Assembly: GCF_022095675.1 (NCBI RefSeq)
Contig: NZ_JAHYSG010000009.1
Coordinates: 62,001 to 126,000, forward strand
Length of the DNA: 64,000 nt
Source of the DNA: Dactylosporangium sp. AC04546
GTDB lineage: Bacteria; Actinomycetota; Actinomycetes; Mycobacteriales; Micromonosporaceae
Reading direction: 5' to 3'
A program made the translations under genes and the position numbers. Below the pieces are notes generated by a model. That model ran no database searches, was not told the DNA's origin, and worked only from the letters and a program-made list of their open reading frames with translations. Positions 9,420-17,733 of the stretch are shown one piece after another; the first letter of the stretch is position 1, and every line of letters starts with the position of its first letter.

Positions 9420-10253
9420 ATGATCGTGCACCTGCGACTCGCGCGACTCCATGCCGGGGGCGGCGCAACCGCCGCCCCCGCTACGGCGGACGACATCGAC
9501 GAACTGGCCCACGTACTGGGCGTACCCCTCCCGCCCACGATCCTCGCGATCTACGAGGATCATGAGACCGAAGCGTCAGGTTCCGGGCCGCTTCGGCTCA
9601 TGAGCCCCTCCGAAGCGGCCGAGGCCATCACCGCCCTGCGTGACTTCGGCGTCCCCTTCGACGATCACGAACTCGGCACGTTCTGGACCGACGACAACAG
9701 CAACTACGCCGGCGTGTTCGCGTCCGGAGACCTGGCGGGTCGCGTCTTCAAGATCGATCACGAGGAGCCGGGTCCGGAGCCGTGCTGGCGAAGCGTCGAG
9801 TCGTTCTACGACGCACTGTTGGACGCCAGGGACTCCGGGCTGGACTGGTGGGACCTGGCCACCGACTATCCGCGCGAGCCGGCCGACCAGCGTCCCGACG
9901 ATGACGCACTCGCGCACCGGCTCTTCGCGCTCTACCACGAGCGGCCGGATTCCCCCGTCGGACAGCGCGCGGTCCACCAGGCGCTCGCCCTCAGCTCGGC
10001 CACGCACGAAGCGCAGGTCGTCTCCCTCCTGCGCTCCGACGACATGTGGATCCAGGAACGAGCGGTGCAGATCCTCGGTCACTGGCGCTGGGAGCCGGCC
10101 GTCGCCAGCATCACCGAGGTCGTCCGCAACGGTCAGCACAACGGTCGTACGGCGGGAATCCACGCGCTCAAGCGAATCGGGTCGCCAGCCGCAGACGCTG
10201 CCCTGCGATCCCTCAGCCAGGAGCTCGGCGACTCGTATCGCGTCTACTGCTGA
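9420..10253 (+). CDS. SMI1/KNR4-like plus HEAT-repeat protein
   Basis: This is a 277-residue cytoplasmic protein. Residues about 20-150 (DIDELAHVLGVPLPPTILAIYEDHE, later YAGVFASGDLAGRVFKIDHE and SVESFYDALL) fit the SMI1/KNR4 fold. Residues about 165-275 form HEAT-like helical pairs (VVSLLRSDDMWIQERAVQILG, AGIHALKRIGSPAADAALRSL). SMI1/KNR4 proteins are often immunity partners of polymorphic toxins in bacteria, but no toxin gene is visible nearby. ATG 9420 follows a short TAAGG. It is 15 bp upstream of the next unknown gene and probably co-transcribed with it. Confidence 0.6.
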   Translation: MIVHLRLARLHAGGGATAAPATADDIDELAHVLGVPLPPTILAIYEDHETEASGSGPLRLMSPSEAAEAITALRDFGVPFDDHELGTFWTDDNSNYAGVFASGDLAGRVFKIDHEEPGPEPCWRSVESFYDALLDARDSGLDWWDLATDYPREPADQRPDDDALAHRLFALYHERPDSPVGQRAVHQALALSSATHEAQVVSLLRSDDMWIQERAVQILGHWRWEPAVASITEVVRNGQHNGRTAGIHALKRIGSPAADAALRSLSQELGDSYRVYC

Positions 10254-10268
10254 CGCTTGCCGTGCCGC

Positions 10269-11270
10269 ATGATGATGGCCGTGATCTGTTTCGTGTACCG
10301 CTCCCCGTACGAGGGGGTGCTGGGTAAGCACCTGCGGTGGCTCTCGGACGACACGGTGCTCGACTGGTTCCGCCGCGGCTGGAACGAGGCCGCCGCCGAT
10401 CCCGACGCCTGGCTGCAGCACGAGTTGGGCGTCGACGTCTATGGTCTCGACAGCATCTTCAGCGCCGCGGCCGAGCACGACCTTCCGAGCCCGACGTCCA
10501 CGAACCAGCTGCGCGAACTCCTCGAACAGCATCTGTACGTGGAGGGCGAGGTCCTCGTCGACGACCTCAGCGTGCGCGCGTCGACGGACGATGACGAGGT
10601 CCCTCTCGCATACTTCTTCCTCGACCGCCGGTTGCTCGCTGCATACCCGGACCGGCTTGCCTATGCCACGCATGAGGACTGGCCACTGCCGGCCGAAGCG
10701 CCTGGACCCGGTGACGCCGAGCCGGCGACGACCGTCGTTCTGTCGCTGCTGGGAGACGTGGACTGGGATACGCAGGCCGCGGTGGTGCGGCTGCCCGGTA
10801 TCCGGCTGCCCGACCTCGCCCGGCATCTCCGTGCGGCCGAAGTGTCTGAGGAGTGGCTGGACGAACTCACCCTCCTGCGGGCGGCGGTCGGGCCGGACGA
10901 CGACCTGGAGCAGGCACTCCGAATGATGAACCGGTGGGCCGCGTGGAACCATCAGTATCTCGACGTCGCCGGACTCGATGGGGACCAGGTCGAGGCGCAC
11001 CGGATCGCCCGCTCGGTCATGGCCGACGTCGCCGGACTCGACGAGGTGCCGGGTCCGCTCGGCACGCGAAGGCCGAGCCTCGGCCGGATCGTCGTGGCCG
11101 AGCATCTCGCCCAGGCGGTGTTTCACCTCCACGACCAGTACGGCTATCAGCAACTGTTCGTGTTCGACGACGTGTGGGCCGGCAGCCACCGCGATCTGGC
11201 GTCGTCGTTGCTGCGATGGTTCAACGGAACGTGGGATCCGCTGCAGGGCGTCCCGGATTCGTTGACGTAG
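10269..11270 (+). CDS. Uncharacterised protein
   Basis: I do not recognise this 333-residue protein. It is acidic, without signal peptide or membrane segments, and contains YRSPYEGVLGKHLRWL at the N-terminus and a conserved-looking C-terminal part (VFHLHDQYGYQQLFVFDDVWAGSHRDLASSLLRWF in two pieces). Three ATG codons (10269, 10272, 10275) are possible starts; I give the first. It follows the SMI1/HEAT gene by 15 bp, which suggests a shared role, possibly in a contact-dependent or housekeeping immunity function. That link is only inference. Confidence 0.5.
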   Translation: MMMAVICFVYRSPYEGVLGKHLRWLSDDTVLDWFRRGWNEAAADPDAWLQHELGVDVYGLDSIFSAAAEHDLPSPTSTNQLRELLEQHLYVEGEVLVDDLSVRASTDDDEVPLAYFFLDRRLLAAYPDRLAYATHEDWPLPAEAPGPGDAEPATTVVLSLLGDVDWDTQAAVVRLPGIRLPDLARHLRAAEVSEEWLDELTLLRAAVGPDDDLEQALRMMNRWAAWNHQYLDVAGLDGDQVEAHRIARSVMADVAGLDEVPGPLGTRRPSLGRIVVAEHLAQAVFHLHDQYGYQQLFVFDDVWAGSHRDLASSLLRWFNGTWDPLQGVPDSLT

Positions 11271-11302
11271 TTCGCGTGCGCGGCGACTTGTGGTCCGGGG
11301 TG

Positions 11303-12358
11303 TCAGTCCGTGACCACGAACTCGGCGCCCGCGGCCAGCGCAACCTCGGGGCCGAAGAGCCTGGCCGGGGTGAACGCGCCGGGACGGCCCTCGCCCTTGG
11401 CCAGGCGCTGGGCCACCTCGGTGACGGCGCCGACGGTGAACGTCATGGCCTCGCCGGTGCGCAGCCAGCCCTCACGCACGTGGCCGGACGGCCATTCGAC
11501 CCGGGCGCGGGCCCAGGACGATCGGCGCGGGCGCTCCCTGGCCGTGGTCGTCGTGATGCGTGCGAGCCGCCGGGTGGCGAAGCCGGCCAGGCCGGGCAGG
11601 CGCAGCACGCCACCGATTGCCGGCAGTGCCGCCCGGGCGGCCGGGTTGGCCGGGGCGAGGGCCGAGGCGGCGATCACCGACGGGGCGCCGCTGGCCTGCC
11701 AGGCCGCGAAGAGCTCGCCGCTGCCCAGGGCAGCGGTGGTGACCACGTCGCCGTCGGGGGTGGTCAATCGCTCGGCGGCACCGCCGGCCCGGGCGCGGGC
11801 CATCCGGCCCTGCCGCACCTCGCGGCCGCCGTCGAGCAACGCCTGCACGATGGTGGCGGCCAGGGCTTCGCCGAGGGCGCCGGGTTCGGTCGCGACTGAC
11901 GCGACGGCGTCGACGCGGACTCGCGAAGGCTGTTCCTCGGCCGCCAGCAGGTGCAGCAGGATGCTCTCGGTCGCGAGCACGCCGAAGCCGGCCCCGCTGA
12001 CCAGCGTGCGACCGGTCGCCGCCGCCTCCCGGTCCATGCCGTGGAGCAGCTCGAACGCGCTCAGCTCGTTGGCGACGTCGACGTAGTGGGTGCCCGGCGG
12101 GCAGGCCCGCGCGACCTGCGGCGCCGTGACCGCGAACGGGCCCACCGTGTTGATCACGACGGCCGGTGCCTCGGTGGCCAGCCGCGCGCAGACCTCGTCG
12201 AGCGAGCCGGTCACCGCCCGGGCGTCCGGACTCACCTTGCTCAGCCGTTCCCGGTCGCGGCCGGCCACCACCACCTCGGCGCCCGCCCGCTGCAGACGCT
12301 CCACCGCCTCCCGGCCGACCCGTCCGGTCGCGCCGAGCACCCAGATCTCACCCGTCAT
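11303..12358 (-). CDS. Saccharopine dehydrogenase-like NAD(P)-binding protein
   Basis: This 351-residue protein starts with a Rossmann motif (VLGATGRVGREAVERL) and VVVAGRDRERL, followed by INTVGPFA and THYVDVANE, the pattern of saccharopine dehydrogenase-like and trans-acting enoyl reductase-like proteins. The reaction is not predictable. It is transcribed away from a TetR regulator, and the 81-bp gap contains two copies of a palindrome (12378-12390 and 12409-12421), so the TetR protein very probably controls it. Confidence 0.75.
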   Translation of the reverse strand: MTGEIWVLGATGRVGREAVERLQRAGAEVVVAGRDRERLSKVSPDARAVTGSLDEVCARLATEAPAVVINTVGPFAVTAPQVARACPPGTHYVDVANELSAFELLHGMDREAAATGRTLVSGAGFGVLATESILLHLLAAEEQPSRVRVDAVASVATEPGALGEALAATIVQALLDGGREVRQGRMARARAGGAAERLTTPDGDVVTTAALGSGELFAAWQASGAPSVIAASALAPANPAARAALPAIGGVLRLPGLAGFATRRLARITTTTARERPRRSSWARARVEWPSGHVREGWLRTGEAMTFTVGAVTEVAQRLAKGEGRPGAFTPARLFGPEVALAAGAEFVVTD

Positions 12359-12377
12359 GTTCGACTCCCTCAGTCAT

Positions 12378-12421
12378 GGCACGTCGTGTCATCACTATTG
12401 CATGTTACGACACGACGTGTC
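12378..12421. promoter_or_regulatory. double palindromic operator in the dehydrogenase/TetR divergent gap
   Basis: Two near-identical sites lie 31 bp apart: GGCACGTCGTGTC at 12378-12390 and GACACGACGTGTC at 12409-12421. Each is close to the perfect palindrome GACACGwCGTGTC, and each is followed by ATCACTA, so a 13-base direct repeat (CGTGTCATCACTA) starts at 12385 and 12416. A spacing of about three helical turns would place two TetR dimers on one face of the DNA. The sites cover the only space available for both promoters, which fits autorepression and repression of the dehydrogenase gene. Confidence 0.75.
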
Positions 12422-12439
12422 ATCACTAGAATCTGCCGC

Positions 12440-13018
12440 ATGGGTCGATGGCAGCCGGGTGCGCGAGAACGGCTCGAGCGGGCCGCGCTCGATCTCTTCC
12501 TTGAGCAGGGCTTCACCGAGACGACCGTGCCGCAGATCACGGCGCGGGCCGGGCTCACGACCCGTACGTTCTTCCGGCACTTCACCGACAAGCGTGAGGT
12601 GCTGTTCGCCGGCGAGGAGTTGGTACCCGAGCGGGTGGCCCGCCTCATGGCCGAGGCCCCACCGTCGCTCGGCCCGATGGCATTGATCACCGAGGGCCTG
12701 GGCCCCGCCGCGGCCGAGATCTTCGAGGGCCGCAGCCTCGACTACCTGCTGCGCCGACGGGCCGTGATCGACGCCGAGCCCGCCCTGCGGGAGCGCGAGC
12801 TGCGCAAGTTCTCGCTGATGTCGGAGGCCCTGGAGCGGGGCTTCCGCGACCGCGGCGTCGACGACCTGACCGCCCAGCTGGCAGCCGAGATCGCCGTGAC
12901 CACGTTCCGGATTGCGGCGACCCGCTGGCTCAACCAGCACGGCGACCCCGACCTCCCGGCCACCATCAACCAGACCCTGGCGGCGATGCGGCACCTGACG
13001 AATACGCCGTCGACGTAG
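12440..13018 (+). CDS. TetR-family transcriptional regulator
   Basis: This is a 192-residue protein with an N-terminal TetR helix-turn-helix (RERLERAALDLFLEQGF, then VPQITARAGLTTRTFFRHF, about residues 8-52) and a helical ligand-binding C-terminus. I chose ATG 12440, which places the start just after the double operator; there is no strong Shine-Dalgarno. It faces the dehydrogenase gene, the usual layout for a local TetR repressor and its target. The inducer is unknown. Confidence 0.88.
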   Translation: MGRWQPGARERLERAALDLFLEQGFTETTVPQITARAGLTTRTFFRHFTDKREVLFAGEELVPERVARLMAEAPPSLGPMALITEGLGPAAAEIFEGRSLDYLLRRRAVIDAEPALRERELRKFSLMSEALERGFRDRGVDDLTAQLAAEIAVTTFRIAATRWLNQHGDPDLPATINQTLAAMRHLTNTPST

Positions 13019-13131
13019 AGGCCCTCGTCAGCCACCCGCCGTGCCGCGGGTGTAACGCTTCGGGGCTCGATGACGCTCATAGGAACGGGTCTGAACAGTT
13101 GGCTTGCCGGGCCCGGCGGCTGGTGAGACCC

Positions 13132-13173
13132 CCGGCGCCCCCGCGCACTCCCCAGTGTGTGCGGGGGCGCCGG
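13132..13173 (+). terminator. 17-bp stem hairpin, probable terminator
   Basis: CCGGCGCCCCCGCGCAC pairs with GTGTGCGGGGGCGCCGG (one G-T pair) around an eight-base loop at 13149-13156. No T tract follows, as is common for actinomycete terminators. It lies between the TetR gene and the GH20 gene and would insulate the two. Confidence 0.75.
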
Positions 13174-13218
13174 CCCGCCGGGACCTCTGGACGTCCACAT
13201 GCGACGGTCGGCGCGCCA

Positions 13219-13236
13219 TTTGTAAAGCACCTTGCC
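13219..13236. promoter_or_regulatory. predicted ROK half-operator upstream of GH20 gene
   Basis: TTTGTAAAGCACCTTGCC differs at one position out of 18 from TTTGTAAAGGACCTTGCC at 18977-18994, which is the right part of the palindrome between the ROK repressor and the CUT2 transporter. The match sits in an AT-rich patch about 110 bp before the GH20 start. It suggests that the same repressor controls the secreted hydrolases. Confidence 0.65.
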
Positions 13237-13346
13237 TTTTGCTCGGGCCCATGCCATCCTGGCTGAACTGGGGATCGTCAAATGCAAATGCCTAACGGTG
13301 GGCGCGAGCCCGCCCGCAGGCCGATGCGTTCTGCGAGAGGACCGTT

Positions 13347-14948
13347 ATGGCCACCCCCTCCCTGCCACGACGACTCGGCGGGGCCCTCACCGGCCTCGGC
13401 GTTGTCGCCGCCCTCCTTTCCGCCACTACCGCTCCCGCCGCCGCTGCGACCGCTGTCGCGTTCAGCTCGGTCGTCCCGGTCCCGGTCACGGCTACCGCCA
13501 CGCCCGGGGTCAGCCACAGCATCACCGCGTCCACCACCATCTACGCCGCGCCCGGTTCCGCACCGGCGGCGGCCATCGCCAACCAGCTCGCGACCCGGTT
13601 GCGGGTCTCGACCGGGCTGCCACTGCCGGTCGTCACCACCGTCGCCGGCCCGGCCGACGGGATCGCCCTGCTGCTCACCGGTGCGCCGCCCGGCGTCGGT
13701 GCCGAGGGCTACCAACTCGACGTCACCGCGAGCGCGATCACCATCCGGGCGAACCAGCCCGCCGGGCTGTTCCGCGGTGTGCAGACGCTGCGGCAGCTGC
13801 TGCCCGTGACCGCGGACGCGGCGACACTCCAGTCCGGACCGTGGCCGGTGCCGGGCGGGCAGATCGTCGACTACCCGCGGTTCGCGCACCGCGGTGCGAT
13901 GCTCGACGTGGCGCGGCACTTCTTCACCGTGGCCCAGGTCCAGCGGTACCTCGACCAGCTCGCGCTGTACAAGATCAACGTGCTGCACCTGCACCTGTCC
14001 GACGACCAGGGCTGGCGCATCGCCATCAACTCCTGGCCGAACCTGGCAACCTACGGCGGCGGCACGCAGGTCGGCGGCGGCCCGGGCGGCTACTACACCC
14101 AGGCGGACTACACCGCGATCGTGAACTACGCGGCCGACCGGTACATCACGATCATTCCCGAGATCGACATGCCCGGGCACACCAATGCCGCGCTCGCCTC
14201 GTACGCGCAGCTCAACTGCAACGGCGTGGCGCCGGCCCGGTACACGGGCACGCAGGTCGGGTTCAGCTCGCTGTGCGTGCCCCTGGAGCTGACGTACACC
14301 TTCATCGACCAGGTGATCGGGGAGATCGCCGCGCTGACCCCGGGGCCGTACGTGCACATCGGCGGCGACGAGGCCAGCTCCACCACCGCAGCCGACTACT
14401 CGTACTTCATCAACCGGGTACAGCAGATCGTCGCCGCGCACGGCAAGACCGTCATCGGATGGCACGACGTGGCCAACGCGACCCCGCTGCCCTCGACGGT
14501 GGCCCAGTTCTGGGGCACCACCACCAGCAACGCGCCACTGGCCGCGGCGGTCGCGAACGGTACCAAGGTGGTCATGTCCCCGGCCAACAAGTCCTACCTG
14601 GACATGAAGTACCGCAACAACACGAGGCTCGGGCAGAAGTGGGCCGGTCTCATCGAGGTGGACACGGCCTACGGCTGGAACCCGGGCGCCTACCTCACCG
14701 GTGCCGGCGAGACCGCCGTGCTCGGCGTCGAGGCACCGCTGTGGACGGAAACGATCGTGACCACGGCCGATATCGAATACATGGCCTTCCCGCGGCTGCC
14801 CGCGATCGCCGAACTGGGCTGGTCGCCATGGAGCACGCACGACCTCACCGCGTTCAAGCAGCGCCTCGGTGCACAGGGACCGCGCTGGCGCGTCATGGGC
14901 ATCAACTACTACCACTCGACCCAGGTCACCTGGCCGAGCGGCTCGTAA
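13347..14948 (+). CDS. Secreted GH20 beta-N-acetylhexosaminidase
   Basis: This 533-residue protein has a signal peptide (Arg-rich start, hydrophobic core, cut near APAAA about residue 34). An N-terminal GH20b-like alpha/beta domain spans about residues 50-150. The TIM barrel follows, with RGAMLDVARHF, HLHLSDDQGWR, IPEIDMPGH and the catalytic HIGGDE, where D341-E342 are the assisting Asp and acid Glu. It should release GlcNAc from the non-reducing end of chitin oligomers or glycans outside the cell. ATG 13347 has GAGAGGA upstream. It is followed 60 bp later by a secreted GH2 enzyme and is probably co-regulated with the ROK/CUT2 locus through the 13219-13236 site. Confidence 0.92.
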   Translation: MATPSLPRRLGGALTGLGVVAALLSATTAPAAAATAVAFSSVVPVPVTATATPGVSHSITASTTIYAAPGSAPAAAIANQLATRLRVSTGLPLPVVTTVAGPADGIALLLTGAPPGVGAEGYQLDVTASAITIRANQPAGLFRGVQTLRQLLPVTADAATLQSGPWPVPGGQIVDYPRFAHRGAMLDVARHFFTVAQVQRYLDQLALYKINVLHLHLSDDQGWRIAINSWPNLATYGGGTQVGGGPGGYYTQADYTAIVNYAADRYITIIPEIDMPGHTNAALASYAQLNCNGVAPARYTGTQVGFSSLCVPLELTYTFIDQVIGEIAALTPGPYVHIGGDEASSTTAADYSYFINRVQQIVAAHGKTVIGWHDVANATPLPSTVAQFWGTTTSNAPLAAAVANGTKVVMSPANKSYLDMKYRNNTRLGQKWAGLIEVDTAYGWNPGAYLTGAGETAVLGVEAPLWTETIVTTADIEYMAFPRLPAIAELGWSPWSTHDLTAFKQRLGAQGPRWRVMGINYYHSTQVTWPSGS

Positions 14949-15008
14949 CCCGCCGGCGGAGCCGTAACGCCACCGGCGTGCGGCTCCGCACACCCGTGGA
15001 GGTGCAAA

Positions 15009-17669
15009 ATGTCACGAAATCGGATGATGTACCGGCGGGCGCTGACCGCGCTCCTGCTCACCGTGACGTCGGTCCTGACCATCGGTGCGCTCGGCCCCGG
15101 CGGGGCCTCGGCCGCCACCGTGGGCTCCGCCGAGCTGACCTCGGGCTGGGCCCTGCGCTCCGCCACCGGCCTGGCCGACACCGGCGCCACGATCTCCCAG
15201 GTCGGCTACCCGACCGCCGGCTGGAGCCCGGTCACCCTGCCCTCCACCGTGCTGGCCGGGCTGGTGGCGAACAACGTCTACACCAACATCTATGCGGGCA
15301 CGAACCTGCAGTCCGTGCCGGACCTGACCGGCCAGGACTGGTGGTACCGCGGCCAGTTCACCGCCGCGGCCGCCAGCCCCGGGCAGGTCTTCTGGCTGCG
15401 GCTGCAGGGCCTGAGCTACCGCGCCCAGGTCTGGCTCAACGGCACGCAGCTCGACGCGAACGCGGTCGGCACGTTCGTCTCGCACGAGTACAACGTCACC
15501 GGCGCCATCGTGCCCGGCGCGGTGAACGCCATCGCGATCCGGGTGACCCCGCCGCGGCACGCCTGCGCCGACCTGTCGGTGTGCACCGTCGACTGGAACC
15601 CCGAGGCGCCCGACATGAACGCCGGTATCTGGGGCCGCACGTTCGTCGACACGACGGGTCCGGTCGCCGTCCGTGACCCGTACGTCAAGACCGTCCTGCC
15701 GTTGCCCGCCACCAACGCGGCCGATCTCACCGTCTACGCCGACGCGATCAACGCGACGGCGGCGCCGGTCACCACGACCGTCACCGCCACCATCAGCAAG
15801 CCGGGCCAGCCGACGATCACGGCCAGCCAGACCGTGACGCTGGCGGCGGGGGAGCGCCGCGAGCTCGTCTTCGATCCCGCCGGTTACCCGCAGCTGCATG
15901 TCGTCAACCCCGTGCTGTGGTGGCCGTACCAGTTCGGCAGCCCCGAGCTCTACCAGGTCACGACGGCGGCGAGCGTGTCCGGGGCGGCGTCCGACAGCAA
16001 GACGGTCAATTTCGGTGTACGGCAGTTCACCGACTACCGCACGACGGTGCAGGGCACCTCCTTCGTCGGGTACAAGGTCAACGGCCAGCCGATCCTGTTC
16101 CGCGGCGGCGGGTACGTCTGGGACCTGCTGCAACGGTGGGACACCAGGACGAACAAGGCACACGTCGACTACGTGAAGGGCATGGGCCTCAACACGATCC
16201 GCCTCGAAGGGACGCTCGGCAACCAGGAGCTGTATGACCTCGCCGACGCGGCCGGCATCATGATCATGCCGGGATTCGTCTGCTGCAGCGCCTGGGAGAA
16301 CGACAGCGGCTGGACGGCGGAGCAGACCAGCGTCGCCCAGGCGTCGCTCGACACCCAGATGCGGGCCCTGCGCGCGCACGCCAGCACGTTCATGTGGAAC
16401 TACGGCAGCGACCAGCCGCCGACGGCGGCGCACCTGAGCGCGTACAAGAACATCGCCGCTGCCCTGCACTGGCAGAACCCCACTGTGGACAACGTCGCGA
16501 CCTGGTCCAACGCGAACGCGGGCATGAAGATGGACGGTCCCTACAAGTGGGAGCCGCCGGTGCTGTGGTGGGACCTCACCCGCCAGGGTTCGGCATTCGG
16601 CACCACTGGTGAGGAGGGCACCGAGGCGCCGCCGCCCCTGGAAAGCCTCTCGCGGTTCCTCACCCCGGCACAGACCTGGCCGGTCGGCAACGCGGCCTGG
16701 AACTACCACGTCGGCCGCGGCGGCAGCGTCTTCGACAACACCGACGTCTACACCACTGCCCTCAACCGGCGCTACGGCACCACGACCAGCGCCGCCGACT
16801 ACTCGAAGAAGTCCGAGGTGATGAACTACGAGAACACCCGGTCGTTCTTCGAGGCGTGGAGCGCCCGGCAGCACACCCAGTCGTTCGGCAGCATCTGGTG
16901 GATGCAGAACAACGCCTGGCCGGCGCTGCACTGGAACCTCTACGACTACTACTTCAAGCCGGGCGGATCGTTCTACGGCACGCGGAAGGCGACCGAGCCG
17001 GTCCACATCGCCTACGACTACTTCAGCCGCAACGCATACGTGGTGAACTCCACCCTCACCGCCCGGGCCGGGCTGACGGCCACCGCCACGGTGTACAACA
17101 TCCCCGACCTGACCCAGAAGTACACCACCAGCGTCCCGGTCACCGCGTCCGCGAACGCGTCCGCGCCGATCCTGACCCTGCCGGCCGTCACGGGGCTGAC
17201 GTCGACGTACTTCGTCCGCCTGCAGCTGAAGGACTCGAGCGGCGCGACCGTCAGCAACAACCTCTACTGGTACTCCACCACGCCCGACGCCCTCGGCAAC
17301 AAGAAGAACTGGTACTCCACCAGCGTCAAGACCTACGCCAATCTGACCGGCCTGAACAGCCTCGCCACCAACACGGGCGTCACCGCGGGTGTGTCCCGAT
17401 CGGTCGCCGGCGGGAACGAGACGGTCACGATCACCTTGACGAACACCAGCCCGACGAACGTCGGCTTCTTCCTGCGTCCGGAGGTGACCGCCGGCAACGG
17501 CGGCAACGAGGTCGTGCCGGTCGCCTACACCGACAACTACGTCTCGCTCTTCCCGGGCGAGTCGACCCAGGTCACGGCGACCTACGCCACCGCCGACCTG
17601 GGCGGGCAGGCCCCGTACCTGCGGGTGCGCGGCTACAACGTCCCGACCGTCTCGGTGCCGGTGCCCTGA
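15009..17669 (+). CDS. Secreted GH2 exo-beta-D-glucosaminidase (CsxA-like)
   Basis: This is an 886-residue secreted protein with a signal peptide cut near GGASA (about residue 36). The order is sugar-binding sandwich (DWWYRGQF, GLSYRAQVWLNG), immunoglobulin-like domain, TIM barrel (FRGGGYVWDLLQRW, IRLEGTLGNQELYDLADAAG) and C-terminal beta domains. D468 in NYGSDQPP and E539 in GEEGTEAPPP fit the catalytic pair; their spacing is within one residue of the D469/E541 pair I recall for Amycolatopsis CsxA. CsxA removes glucosamine from chitosan oligomers. A strong GGAGGTG precedes ATG 15009. Mannosidase-type GH2 enzymes are the main alternative, but the glucosaminidase subgroup motifs fit better. 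Confidence 0.83.
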   Translation: MSRNRMMYRRALTALLLTVTSVLTIGALGPGGASAATVGSAELTSGWALRSATGLADTGATISQVGYPTAGWSPVTLPSTVLAGLVANNVYTNIYAGTNLQSVPDLTGQDWWYRGQFTAAAASPGQVFWLRLQGLSYRAQVWLNGTQLDANAVGTFVSHEYNVTGAIVPGAVNAIAIRVTPPRHACADLSVCTVDWNPEAPDMNAGIWGRTFVDTTGPVAVRDPYVKTVLPLPATNAADLTVYADAINATAAPVTTTVTATISKPGQPTITASQTVTLAAGERRELVFDPAGYPQLHVVNPVLWWPYQFGSPELYQVTTAASVSGAASDSKTVNFGVRQFTDYRTTVQGTSFVGYKVNGQPILFRGGGYVWDLLQRWDTRTNKAHVDYVKGMGLNTIRLEGTLGNQELYDLADAAGIMIMPGFVCCSAWENDSGWTAEQTSVAQASLDTQMRALRAHASTFMWNYGSDQPPTAAHLSAYKNIAAALHWQNPTVDNVATWSNANAGMKMDGPYKWEPPVLWWDLTRQGSAFGTTGEEGTEAPPPLESLSRFLTPAQTWPVGNAAWNYHVGRGGSVFDNTDVYTTALNRRYGTTTSAADYSKKSEVMNYENTRSFFEAWSARQHTQSFGSIWWMQNNAWPALHWNLYDYYFKPGGSFYGTRKATEPVHIAYDYFSRNAYVVNSTLTARAGLTATATVYNIPDLTQKYTTSVPVTASANASAPILTLPAVTGLTSTYFVRLQLKDSSGATVSNNLYWYSTTPDALGNKKNWYSTSVKTYANLTGLNSLATNTGVTAGVSRSVAGGNETVTITLTNTSPTNVGFFLRPEVTAGNGGNEVVPVAYTDNYVSLFPGESTQVTATYATADLGGQAPYLRVRGYNVPTVSVPVP

Positions 17670-17676
17670 GGTGGAA

Positions 17677-17711
17677 CCGGGGGCGGCAGGTCAGCGGCCC
17701 GCCGCCCCCGG
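17677..17711. terminator. bidirectional terminator between convergent genes
   Basis: CCGGGGGCGGC at 17677-17687 pairs perfectly with GCCGCCCCCGG at 17701-17711 (11-bp stem, 13-base loop). It lies in the 64-bp gap between the end of the GH2 gene and the end of the leftward ROK gene. Confidence 0.75.
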
Positions 17712-17733
17712 GCCGGGCCGGTGGCCGTCGATG

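Larger units (their letters stand above)
13019..13346. other. 328-bp intergenic region
   Basis: No gene is supported here. It contains a very strong hairpin at 13132-13173 that should end transcription of the TetR gene, a half-operator at 13219-13236 shared with the ROK/transporter locus downstream, and the Shine-Dalgarno (GAGAGGA) of the GH20 gene. Confidence 0.7.

Noticed and set aside
6948..9563. 871-codon minus-strand frame opposite GH15/GH31
   Set aside because: It has no recognisable domain and biased composition. The GH31 catalytic motifs are on the plus strand.
13232..15676. 814-codon plus-strand frame overlapping GH20 and GH2
   Set aside because: It is Arg/Ala/His-rich without motifs, while the alternative frames encode signal peptides and catalytic residues. 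It is a shadow of GC-rich coding DNA.
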